A stretch of DNA of 64,000 bases from Lobosporangium transversale (taxonomy: Eukaryota > Mortierellomycota > Mortierellomycetes > Mortierellales > Mortierellaceae): the NCBI RefSeq assembly GCF_002105155.1, contig NW_019028983.1:310001-374000 (forward strand), given 5' to 3'. Made by a program: the position numbers and the translations under genes. The notes under the pieces are model-generated. The model did no database searches. It was not told the DNA's origin and saw nothing but the letters and a program-made list of their open reading frames with translations. Every line of letters starts with the position of its first letter. Positions within the stretch are counted from its first letter, which is position 1. This document shows positions 24,201 to 34,480 of the stretch, one piece after another.

Positions 24201-24525
24201 CGTAGCTCGAGGAAATGATTTTATGGAGACATTGGATCCCGACTGCACATCATGCCGACTAGTAGTAAATGAGTTGGATAGGGCCTCGTGGAAGCAAGCA
24301 CGTCAGGCTGGTGAGATTCATCTCAACCTTAAGAGATGGGGCAAAGGAGCTATCTTGTGTAATCGATGCAGGCCAGAGTACCAGAAACACCATCTGCGTT
24401 GTACTCAATGCTTTTATGTCCCGGTTATTACGGATGGTTTGATCGGTCGTCCTGGGGCTCCGAAAGCCGGGGGAACTTGCACGCGTTGCAAGGCTGGCAC
24501 TTGGTTCCATGAGATTGACCACTAA
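21250..24525 (+). CDS. Large disordered protein with C-terminal GATA-like Cys region
   Basis: The frame from ATG 21250 encodes 1091 residues in one exon. Residues ~40-100 form a charged helical/coiled segment rich in Lys, Arg and Glu. Most of the rest is Ser/Thr/Pro-rich and disordered, with a poly-Ala run near residue 845 and basic KKRE-type stretches suggesting nuclear import. The last ~100 residues hold four CxxC pairs: CTSC (~999), CNRC (~1037), CTQC (~1053) and CTRC (~1077). The segment WGKGAILCNRC resembles the second half of a GATA finger (W...LCNxC), but the gap between its first two pairs is 34 residues rather than 17-20. An in-frame extension to ATG 21100 would add a hydrophobic segment. 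It looks like pyrimidine-rich leader DNA ending in TATAG, so I start at 21250. Likely a chromatin or transcription protein; function unproven. Confidence 0.75.
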   Translation: MDSEFCEYDLAEDHPGYSLPVSNIAYHIDNEDNCRAGQAAVAQRAFQRILDSYDEYERLADSFQLELDKRQELINARKEREKAMREELQRQLKEEKRMKKMGRTKSTSSTSVSASPSIAASNPLISRQPYFHPYRFTPQRFNGVSFTDQGRGFPAYKHDINCNFTFTEGYDQNWNCRQRSHTVISSESQSHSSPDHLPNLVHGAIHSTERSPTNSPVLPLTPSPPLGPSDAATTAIDMNVTSSKPSLPTTVDLLSSSSIPLLPASEPTGTFSTAPCLGSQLEQRHHMCKKRKQAIPVHPSVVNRIPGITLRIQPDTEQHLQVEVLKNVEDYRLVDHRNGDDIVPSLDQKNEDTSIRGSSELQQQFQARQDLDKIRESIESSRPGYGFFSSSALYPFTRLPKDIDWEARAHEVHMRNPAIMQRYQKHHRRQSSASRNRSLDLYDPTGTRLNVVIGDQNKSHMTSTSSTLARGASPLSWDNFLNRDCQVNKVIGMHDKDFDVLEGIVQEAVARQQAASHQSSEEPEDSLHQNNRHHASSHSAEEQGAGTTKSSSASSSKSLTKNQATSPRKPTGSSLVSKVPKTTRATGIRATRGGAAELVEGYDDIERVMKEKRLKKREEMRRREENRMTSEPITDISHESDHELMDKRGVSEALSVDDDGDTRMTEHHPEEIKQEVTESDIATKARAMTNENSNRDHQTKHRKSASSTTVPGSPPSPPHSRQVTPFRNEPATDSRKSSVSMSSVQIQPIVYTTTQTRESHTSSTPPATPTRTTTLPPPVSSVRGRTRSGSVAGLLESGSALEEQQILEKGKNHFYDSKLDEIAAKERAKRKQKKEAAAAAVAAAVAAAAAAATTRDEATSAANCNGDQDNSQGQGERRAMDTDDTKENKTDLNDNIVVVKEGPSRTNPDLQTLKGEAGDVKSLCKDPVQLSMTNLPKSSKFLPGRVLRTARTKAVDPLYIADSSSVAGPLSTVEARSGTGADRGVARGNDFMETLDPDCTSCRLVVNELDRASWKQARQAGEIHLNLKRWGKGAILCNRCRPEYQKHHLRCTQCFYVPVITDGLIGRPGAPKAGGTCTRCKAGTWFHEIDH

Positions 24526-24798
24526 ATGCGAATGCAAATAGTATTTTCTTTTTTCTTTTTTCTTTTTTTTTTTTTTTTTTTTAGTAATGCATGCGTGTAT
24601 GAAAAATCGCGCACATGCAATATGTACATTTATTACAGTAACACAACGCACATGTACATCATACATACACAATTTGCTTTTTACTTGATCAAATTTCTTT
24701 CATCCAATTCATCATTTCAAAAAAAGAAAAAAAAAAAAAATTGTATAATAATAAAAAACGTTTTCAGCATACAACTGATTATATAACCAAATGGATGT

Positions 24799-25224
24799 CT
24801 ATTGAGGGCTTCTGTCATTTGCTAATATATCCCAGTCTTTATCATGTAATGATGACGCCTGCAGACCCAATGGATCGATTGAATTGAGCTCCTCAACTAA
24901 AATGTCGCGCGCCAAAACTTCGAATTCTTTATAAATTAATGATAGTATTTTCTAAGGAAGAAGAAATTAACGGAAAAAAAAAAAAAAAAAAAAAAAAAAA
25001 CGGGCTTTTATTTTAGTTGATCCGTTGTATTGGTTGATCAAGAAAGTCGTGTAATTTTTTTTTACCTTGAATCGTGTGTCCACCTTTTGGAACATGTCAA
25101 GAGTTTGAACTGTCCATGAATGCTCCTTCTGTAGTTCCAAATAAAGTTTCTCATAGGTTTGTTTGATCATATCACAAAGGGTTGCTGTTGTGATCACATA
25201 ATCGAAATTAAAAGGCTATGTCGG

Positions 25225-25256
<32 letters not shown>

Positions 25257-25298
25257 AAACACGTGGCATAGATTTTATGTTTCAAAATAATTTGCAAA

Positions 25299-25337
<39 letters not shown>

Positions 25338-26526
25338 TGAGAAAAAGAAAGGGCGTTACAGATTTAGGCCTTGATTCTACAAAAGTCAAAGACTCATGCT
25401 CCTTAAGGAGTTGGGCTAATGCTTTGAGAAAATCGCCTGTAGTTGGAATATCGAACATGGCTGCAAGAGATGTTCCCAAGTAGAAAAATTGCAAGGCCCT
25501 ATAATAAGTATAAAAAGAAAGATGTAAAGAAATAAATAGACAAGCTTGGTGACCAATACTGTTATTGCTATCACCACTATCACCACTATCACCACTATCA
25601 TCAGTATTGTTGGGTGTCTCTTCCCTCCTTTTGGGCTGTCTCAAGGATTTGGATAATGAACATCTTGGTTTGGGTTGGTTGAAGGAAAAGAAGAATGAAT
25701 CGTGTGATCAACTCCTGTGTTACAAAAAAAAAAAAAATTCCGACTTTATTTGATCGTGGCAAAATTGGCTTTGTACGACCATGCAATTATTCATGTATTG
25801 CCCAAAGATCGAAACTAAAACACAATCAAGACTTCTCTGTTATTGTTGTTAATTCTTTCAGTTCCCTCTTTCCCTCTCCTCCTATCTCCCGCCCCCACGC
25901 GTATGCACGGACATCGATTCATATATTAAAAGCTATTTCATCTCCAATCTTTAATCGTCCTTTTCACCTTTTTTTTTTTTTTTTTTTTTTTTTGTGTACG
26001 AATGTTTCCTTCCTTTACTATCCTTCTCTATTTTCATTTAAATTTGATAATGATTTGAAAGATCAAATTAAAGAAGAACATGATAAACAAAAAGTAATAT
26101 AAATGTTTTTTTTTTTCCTTTTCTTTGTCCCTATCCTTCCTTCCTATTTATTATTAATCGATCTTTGAAGGAGTATTTTCCTTTTTTTCACAAATGAAGC
26201 ACCATCACAAGATCATCTATTATATCTATAAATCGTATCAATCTAATGTCATATCGCATCATATCAGATCCCTTTTTTTTTTACCTTCGTTGCATCTTTT
26301 CCTCTGTCCAGATATATCTCATATCTTGCTCTGATATCAATGCTGTGTTATAGAAGACCAGTCCACCTTGAAACATTTGTGTCAAGTATTGCCATGAGGC
26401 TGCTCGTTTTAAAAGGCATCCTGGAACCCATTCTTGTTGCTGTAGATGTGTCATCTGGATGACATTTGACGCGTGGGCTATCATCAACCCAGAAGATCCC
26501 ATTCCAGATATTCCAATGCCTGACAT
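24799..26526 (-). CDS. Unrecognised 227-residue protein, four exons
   Basis: Exons on the minus strand are 26526-26285, 25498-25360, 25215-25066 and 24951-24799. All junctions are GT-AG and phase-compatible. The protein is mostly helical with few low-complexity residues: MSGIGISGMGSSG, WVPGCLLKRAASWQYLTQMF, RALQFFYLGTSLAAMFDIP, FNFDYVITTATLCDM and ARDILVEELNSIDPLG. No membrane segment, signal or cofactor motif is evident. Intron 1 is 786 bases, far longer than the others, and contains pyrimidine-rich tracts and a DSG-like repeat. An extra exon cannot be excluded, although the direct join reads well. I do not recognise the family and assign no function. Confidence 0.65.
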
Positions 26527-27169
26527 CTTTCTTTCTTTCTTTCTTTTTTTTTTTTGGGAGGGAGGGACAAAGTCTTAGTATAGTAGAGAAATGAAAGAAG
26601 GTAAAATAAAAAAAAAAATAATAATAATAATAATAAAAAAAAGAAATAAAGCTTGTTGTGGAGCAGAATTGTATATAACTCTATGAATATGAGAATCAAC
26701 GCGCCTATTCCATAAAGCGTTTGAAAATCTTGAAGTAGTTTGTGTGGCTGGAGAATTTTGAACGTCAAAAAGGAGCAGCAGAGGTCCGAAGTGAAAAGAA
26801 GAAGAAAAAAAAAAAAAAAAAAAAAAAGTGCGGAATGAGAGAAAGGAATGAGAGTGAATGAGTCGAATGTCCCAAGTCTTAAATGAACCATGGAGTCTTT
26901 TTTTGGAGGACACTGTGAGAAAACAAAAGTGAAATTCAGGCACCGCATTGGAACAGAGGCATAGAGGGACTAGATTGCTTTATGAAAGAGATCATTGCAC
27001 TCGAATTATGTCCGATCATTAATGCTCTAGGCTGAAGGCTCTTTTTTTTTTTTTTCCTTCAAAATGTTCACATAGACATCATTTGTACTGTTGTGTCCGT
27101 GGAAGAGCTAGACCAACCTTGATTGCTCTATTTTTCTTCATGAGAGAAAGGCTTTTTCTTTCTAGTCTC
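26527..27169. other. Intergenic, A/T-run rich
   Basis: Upstream of the 227-residue gene and downstream of the Sel1 gene. It holds CTTT repeats near 26530, ATA repeats near 26620, and A and T runs. No gene seen. Confidence 0.5.
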
Positions 27170-28540
27170 TTACATAATAACACACGGACGTCCATTTTTG
27201 GATCCGTCTCTACCATGCTTAATTGCCTCATCAACTTGGGCTTTCAACCGCTTTCCTTCCAGCCCCAACGACCCTGGACGACGACTTGCCAAAGTGAACC
27301 ATTTTTGTGCTTGCATCAAATCTCTTTTGGACGGATCCCATTCATTGATCATCCGTGGCTCTGACTGAGACTGAGGGGTCTCATCTTGGAAGTAGTATGC
27401 CCCAAGACTCAGCTGCGCCAACCCGAATCCCTGTTGGCCAGACATCTTCCAATACTCGATCGCCAACGCGTCATTCTTGGGTACTCCTATACCTCTAAAG
27501 TATGCTTGACCCACATTGTATTGTGCTTCAGCTAAACCCTTTGATGCAGCCTTTTGATAATGTTGAAATGCAGCCTTAAGATTCGGATTCTCATTCTCCA
27601 TCTCCAGAGCCCCTAATAGGAAATGAGCTTGTGCATTATTATCATCTGCCTTGATAGCCAACTCGAAGCATTGTTTAGCCTTGACAGGGTCTCGAGGAAG
27701 ATCCCCACTGAGATACATCCGCCCAAGCGCCACTCTAGCCTCGACCACACCCGCATTCGCAGCAGCCAGATACAGGTCTCGGGCTGCTTCAAAATTCTTA
27801 TCGTCACGAGCATAGATACTAGCTAAAGTCGACATCGCGATTGGAATAGGCCGAAGAATACTTTGGGCAGAAGGCTTAGCAATAGATTCCAAAATCGCCC
27901 GACCTTTAACAGGATCTGCAGGAACACCTTTAGCGCCACGATAAAGCATAATGCCGTAACTATATCGAGAGAGAACGTCTCCTTGATCGACAGATAATTT
28001 TAGCAATGCAAATCCTAATGGAGCACCATCTATAGCACGTAGAATGAGTGAAAAAAAAAAAAAAAAAAAAAAAGAGTTCGAGTTAATATGTGACACATGT
28101 CAAGCAGCTGTTTTCTCGAACAGACGCGTGTTTCGATTACCTCGCGTGTATTGAATGGACCATGATGCGAGCTCATAAGGCATAACGTTCTTCTTCTTGC
28201 AGACTAATCAACATAAAACAAAAAATAAAGCACAAAGTACAAAGTACAAAATGTATATTAATAAAATATAAAAATAAAAAACATTCACTGGTCAACTTGC
28301 TTCTTTGTTTTTGTTTTTGTTTTTTGTTTTTTACAATTTAAGAAATGTTTCTCTGCCTGGACACGTCTCGTATCATCGTGAGGCAGCGGCAGAACATCCA
28401 ATATCCCTTGAATAGACTCCTTGATCTCATCCACTGTAACACCCAATTCCCTTTGAGTGATCAATTGCTTCAGAAATGCATCTGGTGGAAGCACATCTAA
28501 GTCATTAAACAAACGATTGTTTTTTTTTAGTCTCATTCCA

Positions 28541-28571
<31 letters not shown>

Positions 28572-29424
28572 ACTAAAAGCTTTGTTAAACACAATGTACA
28601 CAGCTATACAATACCTCTGAGAGTCAAAGTCTCTAAATCCACCCTATTTGCATTGGTCGCTTCGGCTTTTGTAGTGGTTCTAAAATAGAAAAATAAACAA
28701 ACGCGCTCAGTGCTCCAATGATTATGAAGATACTTGTGTTCACGGGTTCACGGAGGAGGCGACAATATAAATTGCTGTTGCCCCTCTTCTGTCAAAAGTC
28801 TAACATTTATTTTATTCTTCCCTATACTTACTCTGGAGCGGGAGCGGGAGCAGAAGGTGAGGACGGTGATCTAGTAAAGCCCTCATACTCTGAGAACAGG
28901 CCGCTGATGGGCGCCTCTACCTGATCTACAGGATCAACAGGGACAATCTTGGATCCTTCCTTTCGGTAGATGACATCGCCCTCGATCTTGGGTGGGATTG
29001 CCGTAGATGCAGGGTCGATTGAGTTATTATGCCTATTACCCTTATTAGAGCTATTATTACCGCTGCTGATACTATTGTTGTTGCTGTTATTCTTGGAATG
29101 ATGCTTTTTTTTCAAAGATGCACTGGTTGAAAGCAACTTGGATGATAATGATGATGGAGGTGGTGATGAATATTTTGTTGACGATATGACTTTCATCCGA
29201 GGATGCCTTGTTATTGTTGGTGTAGTAGTGGTAGTAATTAATGAAGGTGAATAAGAGGCAAATCCTCGTACATTATTGGGCTTAGAAACGATGGCGCGTA
29301 TTCCTAACCGACGTCTTGGGCGTACCAAAACAACAGCTTGGCGTCGAGTATGGACAGACATATAGCCTGCAGTGCCTGGGACACGATGTGTAGGCGCATG
29401 CTTTGCAACTGAGCTGAGAATCAT
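27170..29424 (-). CDS. Sel1-repeat protein with mitochondrial-type N-terminus and C-terminal CVIM box
   Basis: Five exons on the minus strand, 29424-28832, 28679-28615, 28496-28335, 28203-28141 and 28029-27170, join in phase to 580 residues. The first ~60 residues are basic, Ser-rich and lack acids (MILSSVAKHAPTHRV, RRQAVVLVRPRRRLG), as in a mitochondrial presequence, followed by an Asn/Ser-rich linker. From about residue 300 there are tandem Sel1-like repeats (ARVALGRMYLSGDLPRD, AHFLLGALEMENENPNLKAA, AQYNVGQAYFRGIGVPKND, AQLSLGAYYF), a scaffold fold for protein contacts. The last four residues are CVIM, a farnesylation-type CAAX box like that of the chitin-synthase activator Chs4/Skt5. The architecture otherwise differs from Chs4, being shorter with a presequence-like N-terminus. 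Function unknown beyond a Sel1 adaptor. Its start is divergent from the zinc-finger gene at 29648. Confidence 0.8.
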
Positions 29425-29647
29425 TCTTTTTTTTTTTTTTTTTGTATGGAATGAAGAATGAAGTGAAAGAAACCTCCCGATTAGGAAATTCATCTCTCTA
29501 TTCTCATGTGGTGGTTAAGGGTCGATTTTTCTCATGCCGCGTGGAAAGGCCCCGCCGTTTCTTTCAAAAAGGAAGCTCTTTAAGAATTACATCACAACAA
29601 AAAAAAAAAAAAAAAAAAAAAAAAAAACATTCAAGGGTCACAAAGTC
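29425..29647. promoter_or_regulatory. Shared divergent promoter
   Basis: Only 223 bases separate the start codons of the Sel1 gene (minus) and the RanBP2-finger gene (plus), so control sequences must be shared or overlapping. It holds a T run at the Sel1 side and an A run of about 28 bases at 29600-29627 just before the plus-strand ATG, likely in the leader. No specific operator recognised. Confidence 0.6.
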
Positions 29648-30826
29648 ATGGTGATGGGACAAGCCAAAAGGATAGTTCTTCAGAGTCATAGTTTGTTTTC
29701 AACGTACAGCTCAGCAACGACTATAAAAACAACACCTGTGGCGACATTACAAACAAGATGGTGTTTACAAAAAGATCTAAACTCCATGATCTCGAGTCAA
29801 AAGCGAAGACTTACCACATCGACCCCTACACATAATTCGAAGCAAAACAGTACAGGGACCAACAATAACCGGACCCCTTTACAGCGGATGTCTCGTACTG
29901 AAGACCATGTCTCTCAATTGAAGATAACTAGGCTGAATTCACCTAAAGCTGGCGATACAGTCCCATCAACAGCAACAGCTACATCATCATCATCATCATC
30001 ATCAACGTCAGCGTCATCATCTATATCATTTAACCGCCGACTCGAATTCTTGAGCGGTGGCAGGACTGTCGCACCTCGATCTCGATCATATCCTATTTCC
30101 TCAGAAGCAGCAATACCAATTACAAAAGTATCAAAAACACAATCAGCCAAGAATGGTGTTCTAAAGAAATATAAGCCTGGATTTATGGCTGGCGATTTCA
30201 TATGTCCACAATGTGGAAGCCATAACTTTCGTCCGCCAGAATACAGTCCAATAAGGCATGCTCTACAACGGAAACAATTCCGTCAACAGCTTAATGAAGA
30301 ATCTGCATCATCTACAGTATCATCTACAGTACCATCTACAGCACCACTGGACAATCTAGGGGACAATGTGGTTCAGGACGCGTCTTCAAAAGCCCAAGCA
30401 AAGAAGGAGGAAGAAAAACAGGATCCTTTACGTCAATCTCAACATCATGATTATCATCATCGCCTTGATACGCAACCACAACCACAACCACTTAAGACGA
30501 GAGCTCAATCTCCATTAGGCGCAAAAGCCCATTGCTTCGAGTGTGGATTCGAAACATCCTATAACCTTCCAATGGCTGCTGCTAATGATGACAAATCCTC
30601 CTATAGTACCAATGATTCACCATCATCATCATCTTCATTTAAAAGGCCCAAGACTTTGACAGAACAGACGATCCATTTACGGAATGATATTCGGCTCGCC
30701 AAACCGCGTGATTATGTCTGCCCTCAATGCCTTACGGTCAATTTTTATAATCGACTCAACTGTATCGGCTGTGGCACCTTTGCCCCTTGGATTCGTGAGA
30801 AAGTCGAGGCAGGGGTAAGAGATTAA
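29648..30826 (+). CDS. RanBP2-type zinc-finger protein, possibly mitochondrial
   Basis: Single exon, 392 residues from ATG 29648. An earlier in-frame ATG at 29534 would translate a poly-A run into ten lysines and is less likely. The N-terminus is basic, rich in Ser/Thr and lacks acids (MVMGQAKRIVLQSHSLFSTY), like a presequence. The C-terminal finger DYVCPQC-x10-CIGC with FAPW matches the RanBP2 pattern (W/Y-x-C-x2-C ... N ... C-x2-C). A first finger appears split: DFICPQCGSHNF near residue 184 and HCFECGF about 110 residues later, separated by a Gln/Ser/Lys-rich insert. RanBP2 fingers bind single-stranded RNA or ubiquitin, so an RNA role in the mitochondrion is an inference. It is divergent from the Sel1 gene, which also has a presequence-like start. 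Confidence 0.78.
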   Translation: MVMGQAKRIVLQSHSLFSTYSSATTIKTTPVATLQTRWCLQKDLNSMISSQKRRLTTSTPTHNSKQNSTGTNNNRTPLQRMSRTEDHVSQLKITRLNSPKAGDTVPSTATATSSSSSSSTSASSSISFNRRLEFLSGGRTVAPRSRSYPISSEAAIPITKVSKTQSAKNGVLKKYKPGFMAGDFICPQCGSHNFRPPEYSPIRHALQRKQFRQQLNEESASSTVSSTVPSTAPLDNLGDNVVQDASSKAQAKKEEEKQDPLRQSQHHDYHHRLDTQPQPQPLKTRAQSPLGAKAHCFECGFETSYNLPMAAANDDKSSYSTNDSPSSSSSFKRPKTLTEQTIHLRNDIRLAKPRDYVCPQCLTVNFYNRLNCIGCGTFAPWIREKVEAGVRD

Positions 30827-31091
30827 ATAAAGTTAAATGCAACTAAAAGATTCATTGATAAATATTTAAGAACAAATCAATCGTTCATTGTATTTTCTTT
30901 TTTTTTTTTTTTTTTTTTTTTGTTCTTTCTAATGTACAGAATGATAAATCAAGATTTATTTTTATGAATGAACAATGACTGAGTGAAAAGAATAATGTAA
31001 ATATGCAACAAGAAAAAAAAAAAAAAAAAAAAAAAAAAAGGTGAAGAGCAGAGAAATGAAAAATAATTACAAGGGGGAAAAAATAAGATAT

Positions 31092-32657
31092 TTAATTGTT
31101 GATTTTGGGAGTTGACTCAACAACCAAAAAGGATGAGACGTCACCATGCACACTCTCGCGATATTCTTCCTTTTCTGCACTTGGACCGTTCTCACTCACA
31201 TCTGGAGAGCCCTGCGCTGACACGTGTGAACTCTTTGACACATTGTTGGTGGAGGTGGCCCTTGCGTTTGCAGTTGCACCTTGGTTATGCTGTTGTTGTT
31301 CTCTGGACCTTCCAACAACAGACGGCGGTATAAGGCCATATGAGTTGGATGATAAATGCTGCTGCTGCTGCTGTAGTAGTTGTTGTTGTTGTTGTGAAGG
31401 ACCGTTTTGCTGTTGATTTGGATAAGAATGGTGTACCATCGTATGACCTTGAGCATTACCATTACCATAGCTTTCTGCGCCGTACTGCGGATATTCATCA
31501 CTGGGATAGGCTTGTGAATAATAGTACTCCTGAGGGTCATAGTACTCTTGCTTCTGATATTGTGCAGAATACGCAGCATGGTCTGGACTGTGTTGTGGAG
31601 GTGGCATTCGATCATCTATGTTGTTACTGTTATAGCCGTAACCGCCACCGCTGTTCTGGAAGTAATGGACATTCGATATGGGGCGTGGTGGGAACGGGTA
31701 GGGGCCTCGAGGAGATCTGGCTAAGGGAGAGTATGCTTTGGGAGAAGAAAGTGGCGGTGCAGTAGCGCCAGGAGCAGCTTTCCCTTCTCCTGCCAGACTC
31801 AGTAGCCGCGCTTGCATCTGTAGATCAAGTTGTCGCTCACGCTCCTGCTCCTGTGGAGTAAGCTCCTTTTCTATTTCTACATCTCTACCTGTACCATAAG
31901 TTTGAGCACTCCTTTCGTTCTCACCTCGGGATCGGGGATTTAGCTGCTGCCTAGTTTCATCATTGGTATAATTATTTGCCATCATTCTTCTTGCACCTCC
32001 AAGTCCAGCAGCAGCAGCATGATAACTCTTATCGTCATAGACATCATAGGTGCCTCTGTTCTCTACGTTTGTCCTGTTATTTGCATATGAAAAGCCCTCA
32101 TAGTCATCGTTATTGCCATAATGACCATAACTGCCGCTAGCGGCACGTTGGTGATTTGATCCTCGCCTGTAAGAGGGCTTGGGAGGTTGATGGTTGAGAT
32201 CCGGCCCAGGGTAACCACCGTATTTCCGACTACTACCAGCATGGTTACCTCTTCCAACAAGCATCAACCTCTTTCGACGCTGCTTCAATAACAAAAACCC
32301 GCCGATGACCGACCCTACTAGGACGGCTATAAGGCCGACGACAATCCCCGCCACTGCAGCGCCATTGATGCCGCCATCATCTCCCCCATTATTACTGCCT
32401 CCACGGCCAACGTTGCTGCTAGGACTCAAGGGCAAAGAACTTGATTTAGGGGGTGAGGTGACCGATGTTCCAGGACGCGCAGAAGGCGTAGTACGTACAG
32501 GAGGAACTGCGGTGCTAGGACGCGATACGGGAGGGGTAACTGGGGGATTTGTCCTTGAGGGTGTTGCAGGAGGACGTGGAGGCGTGATGGGAGTGGGTCT
32601 CGGTGTAGGTGGCCGCGTTGTTGGTGGCCTTACTGATCGTGTCGGTGCTGTTGCCAT
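31092..32657 (-). CDS. Single-pass membrane protein with Pro/Thr-rich ectodomain
   Basis: A 521-residue single-exon frame. Residues 1-80 are Pro/Thr/Ser-rich, a likely O-glycosylated stalk. Residues 85-97 are Gly/Asn-rich. One strong membrane helix at about 99-123 (AAVAGIVVGLIAVLVGSVIG) is followed by the stop-transfer KQRRKR. The long tail contains Tyr/Gln-rich repeats (YYDPQEYYYSQ), a QQQQ run encoded by CTG/TTG-type repeats, and Ser/Pro motifs. No signal peptide is seen, so either it inserts as a type III protein or an upstream signal exon is missed; a T run followed by TTTAAAG lies just before the ATG and could be an intron end. The plan resembles fungal stress-sensor or Mid2-like proteins, but no WSC or other named domain is present. 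Confidence 0.7.
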   Translation of the reverse strand: MATAPTRSVRPPTTRPPTPRPTPITPPRPPATPSRTNPPVTPPVSRPSTAVPPVRTTPSARPGTSVTSPPKSSSLPLSPSSNVGRGGSNNGGDDGGINGAAVAGIVVGLIAVLVGSVIGGFLLLKQRRKRLMLVGRGNHAGSSRKYGGYPGPDLNHQPPKPSYRRGSNHQRAASGSYGHYGNNDDYEGFSYANNRTNVENRGTYDVYDDKSYHAAAAGLGGARRMMANNYTNDETRQQLNPRSRGENERSAQTYGTGRDVEIEKELTPQEQERERQLDLQMQARLLSLAGEGKAAPGATAPPLSSPKAYSPLARSPRGPYPFPPRPISNVHYFQNSGGGYGYNSNNIDDRMPPPQHSPDHAAYSAQYQKQEYYDPQEYYYSQAYPSDEYPQYGAESYGNGNAQGHTMVHHSYPNQQQNGPSQQQQQLLQQQQQHLSSNSYGLIPPSVVGRSREQQQHNQGATANARATSTNNVSKSSHVSAQGSPDVSENGPSAEKEEYRESVHGDVSSFLVVESTPKINN

Positions 32658-33067
32658 GATATTTCTTCACTTTAAAGTCTTTAAAAAAAAAAAAAAAAAA
32701 AAATTGTTCGTTCTTCACAGAATAAATGCACACGCCCCCAAAATTATAATTTAATCAGATAATTGCTCATGGAAAACAATGAAGAAAGGGACAGGAAAGA
32801 AAGCTTTGAAGAGGAATGAGAGTGAAATGAGGAACGAAATGAGTCTACACGGACAAAAAAAAAAAAAAAAAAAAGGTAAAGGTGAGAAAAGAAAAAGTCT
32901 TTTTTTTTTTTTTTTTCCCTTTGTGTGCACTTTCAAAAAAAAAAAAAAAAGGCACTGCCCACTTGTAGGACCAAGAGTCGAAAAAGAAAAATTAAAGAGT
33001 AGCTGTGAGCAATCAAAGCGGACTACAGAGCATCCAATCGCAAAATTGTAACCACAGCAATAACAGC

Positions 33068-33142
33068 GCCGACATCAACATCAACACATCAAAACATTAA
33101 CACATTAACACATCAAACATCAACACATTAACGCATCAACGT
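33068..33142. repeat. Degenerate tandem repeat, unit like ACATCAAC/ACATTAAC
   Basis: Repeated ACATCAAC, ACACATCAA and ACACATTA units are visible by eye in the forward strand. Composition changes sharply on both sides. Confidence 0.8.
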
Positions 33143-33781
33143 TAGAAGACGTGTACTCAGACAGCACAGGCACATTAGTAAAAATAACCGAAGCTCGAGG
33201 ATTTTAGGAGGAGAATAAAGCACACGCGGTATGTCCTAGTCAATGGCAAGACTTGAAAAGGGTGAAAGCCTTTAATTTCCCATGCTTGCTCCCTGCTTTC
33301 TATGCCAATCTTCTAAAATGCCCTTTCACACGCTTCTTACTATGAAACGAAAAACAGTCAAGGGTCATAATTCGAGCATATTGTAAATTAATTTGTTTCC
33401 ATCCCGATCCTCCTACCCCGATGTTCTGATGCATGCATGTAATAATTCTCCTGTAGTAATAACGGCACATTTTTACTCTTGGGGCAATTGAAAAAAGAAA
33501 AAAAAAAGAAAAAGAAAAAGAAAAAGAAAAAAAAGGCAAACAGTGACATATAGGCACTGTCACCTTGTACATAAACAGCTGGAAGTAGGGCAATGTTAAT
33601 GTGTAGGCAATGCCTCATTTATTCTCCTTTGGTTAGTACAGTCATCTTCACCATCTGGTATTGGGAAGGTGTATACTTTTCTCAGTTAAAAGCAGCTGCG
33701 ACGCCACCACAAACTTGGGTTTGTTTACTTCCATGCAACGGGCTCACTTCTCCGCTTCGCCGCTTCTCCCTACTCTTCCTT

Positions 33782-33815
<34 letters not shown>

Positions 33816-34442
33816 CACGGTGCGAGCGCGTGCTTGAGCACCATATTCTTTAGTTCCTTTGGTACTTTTTTTCATGTAGATGTCCAGTGCGTGCAATGCA
33901 TAGAAAATGGATGACGAATAAAGGGCTCATTGTTGTTGTTTTTTAATCCTTTTGTTTTTTTTTTCCTATTGTCACATTGATGATTAGTCCATTGCTAGCA
34001 TTCTACACGTGCCTTTTTTTTTTTTTTTTTTTTTGTGTTTTCGCGTGTGTAAGAGAGTTTCACTGTCAACAAAAACATGACACACAACACACGCAAAAAA
34101 AAAAAATTCTTTTGGACAAAGGAATGAAAGTCCATTTTGAAGATTGGATGAAGTTTGTGCAACATGAAGAATAATAACAAATAACAAACAAAAGTTTATT
34201 AATGATCTCTGTAATAAAATATAATTCATCCCCTTTCTTCTCTTGCAAAAAAGAATGTGCATTCCAAATTGCATCTCAATACATTTATATTTGCATATTA
34301 CACATTGCACATTACACATTACAGATTCGTACTAGACTCCATTGGGCTTAGTTTGACATAAAAGATACATCTTCCAGATCTGTTCATGACAATGATCCTG
34401 GTTACTGACCCATTCCCTCTCCGCTTGCTTTTTGTCTGATAT

Positions 34443-34448
<6 letters not shown>

Positions 34449-34479
<31 letters not shown>
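34449..34479. repeat. AT dinucleotide microsatellite
   Basis: About 15 uninterrupted AT units. Confidence 0.95.
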
Positions 34480-34480
<1 letters not shown>

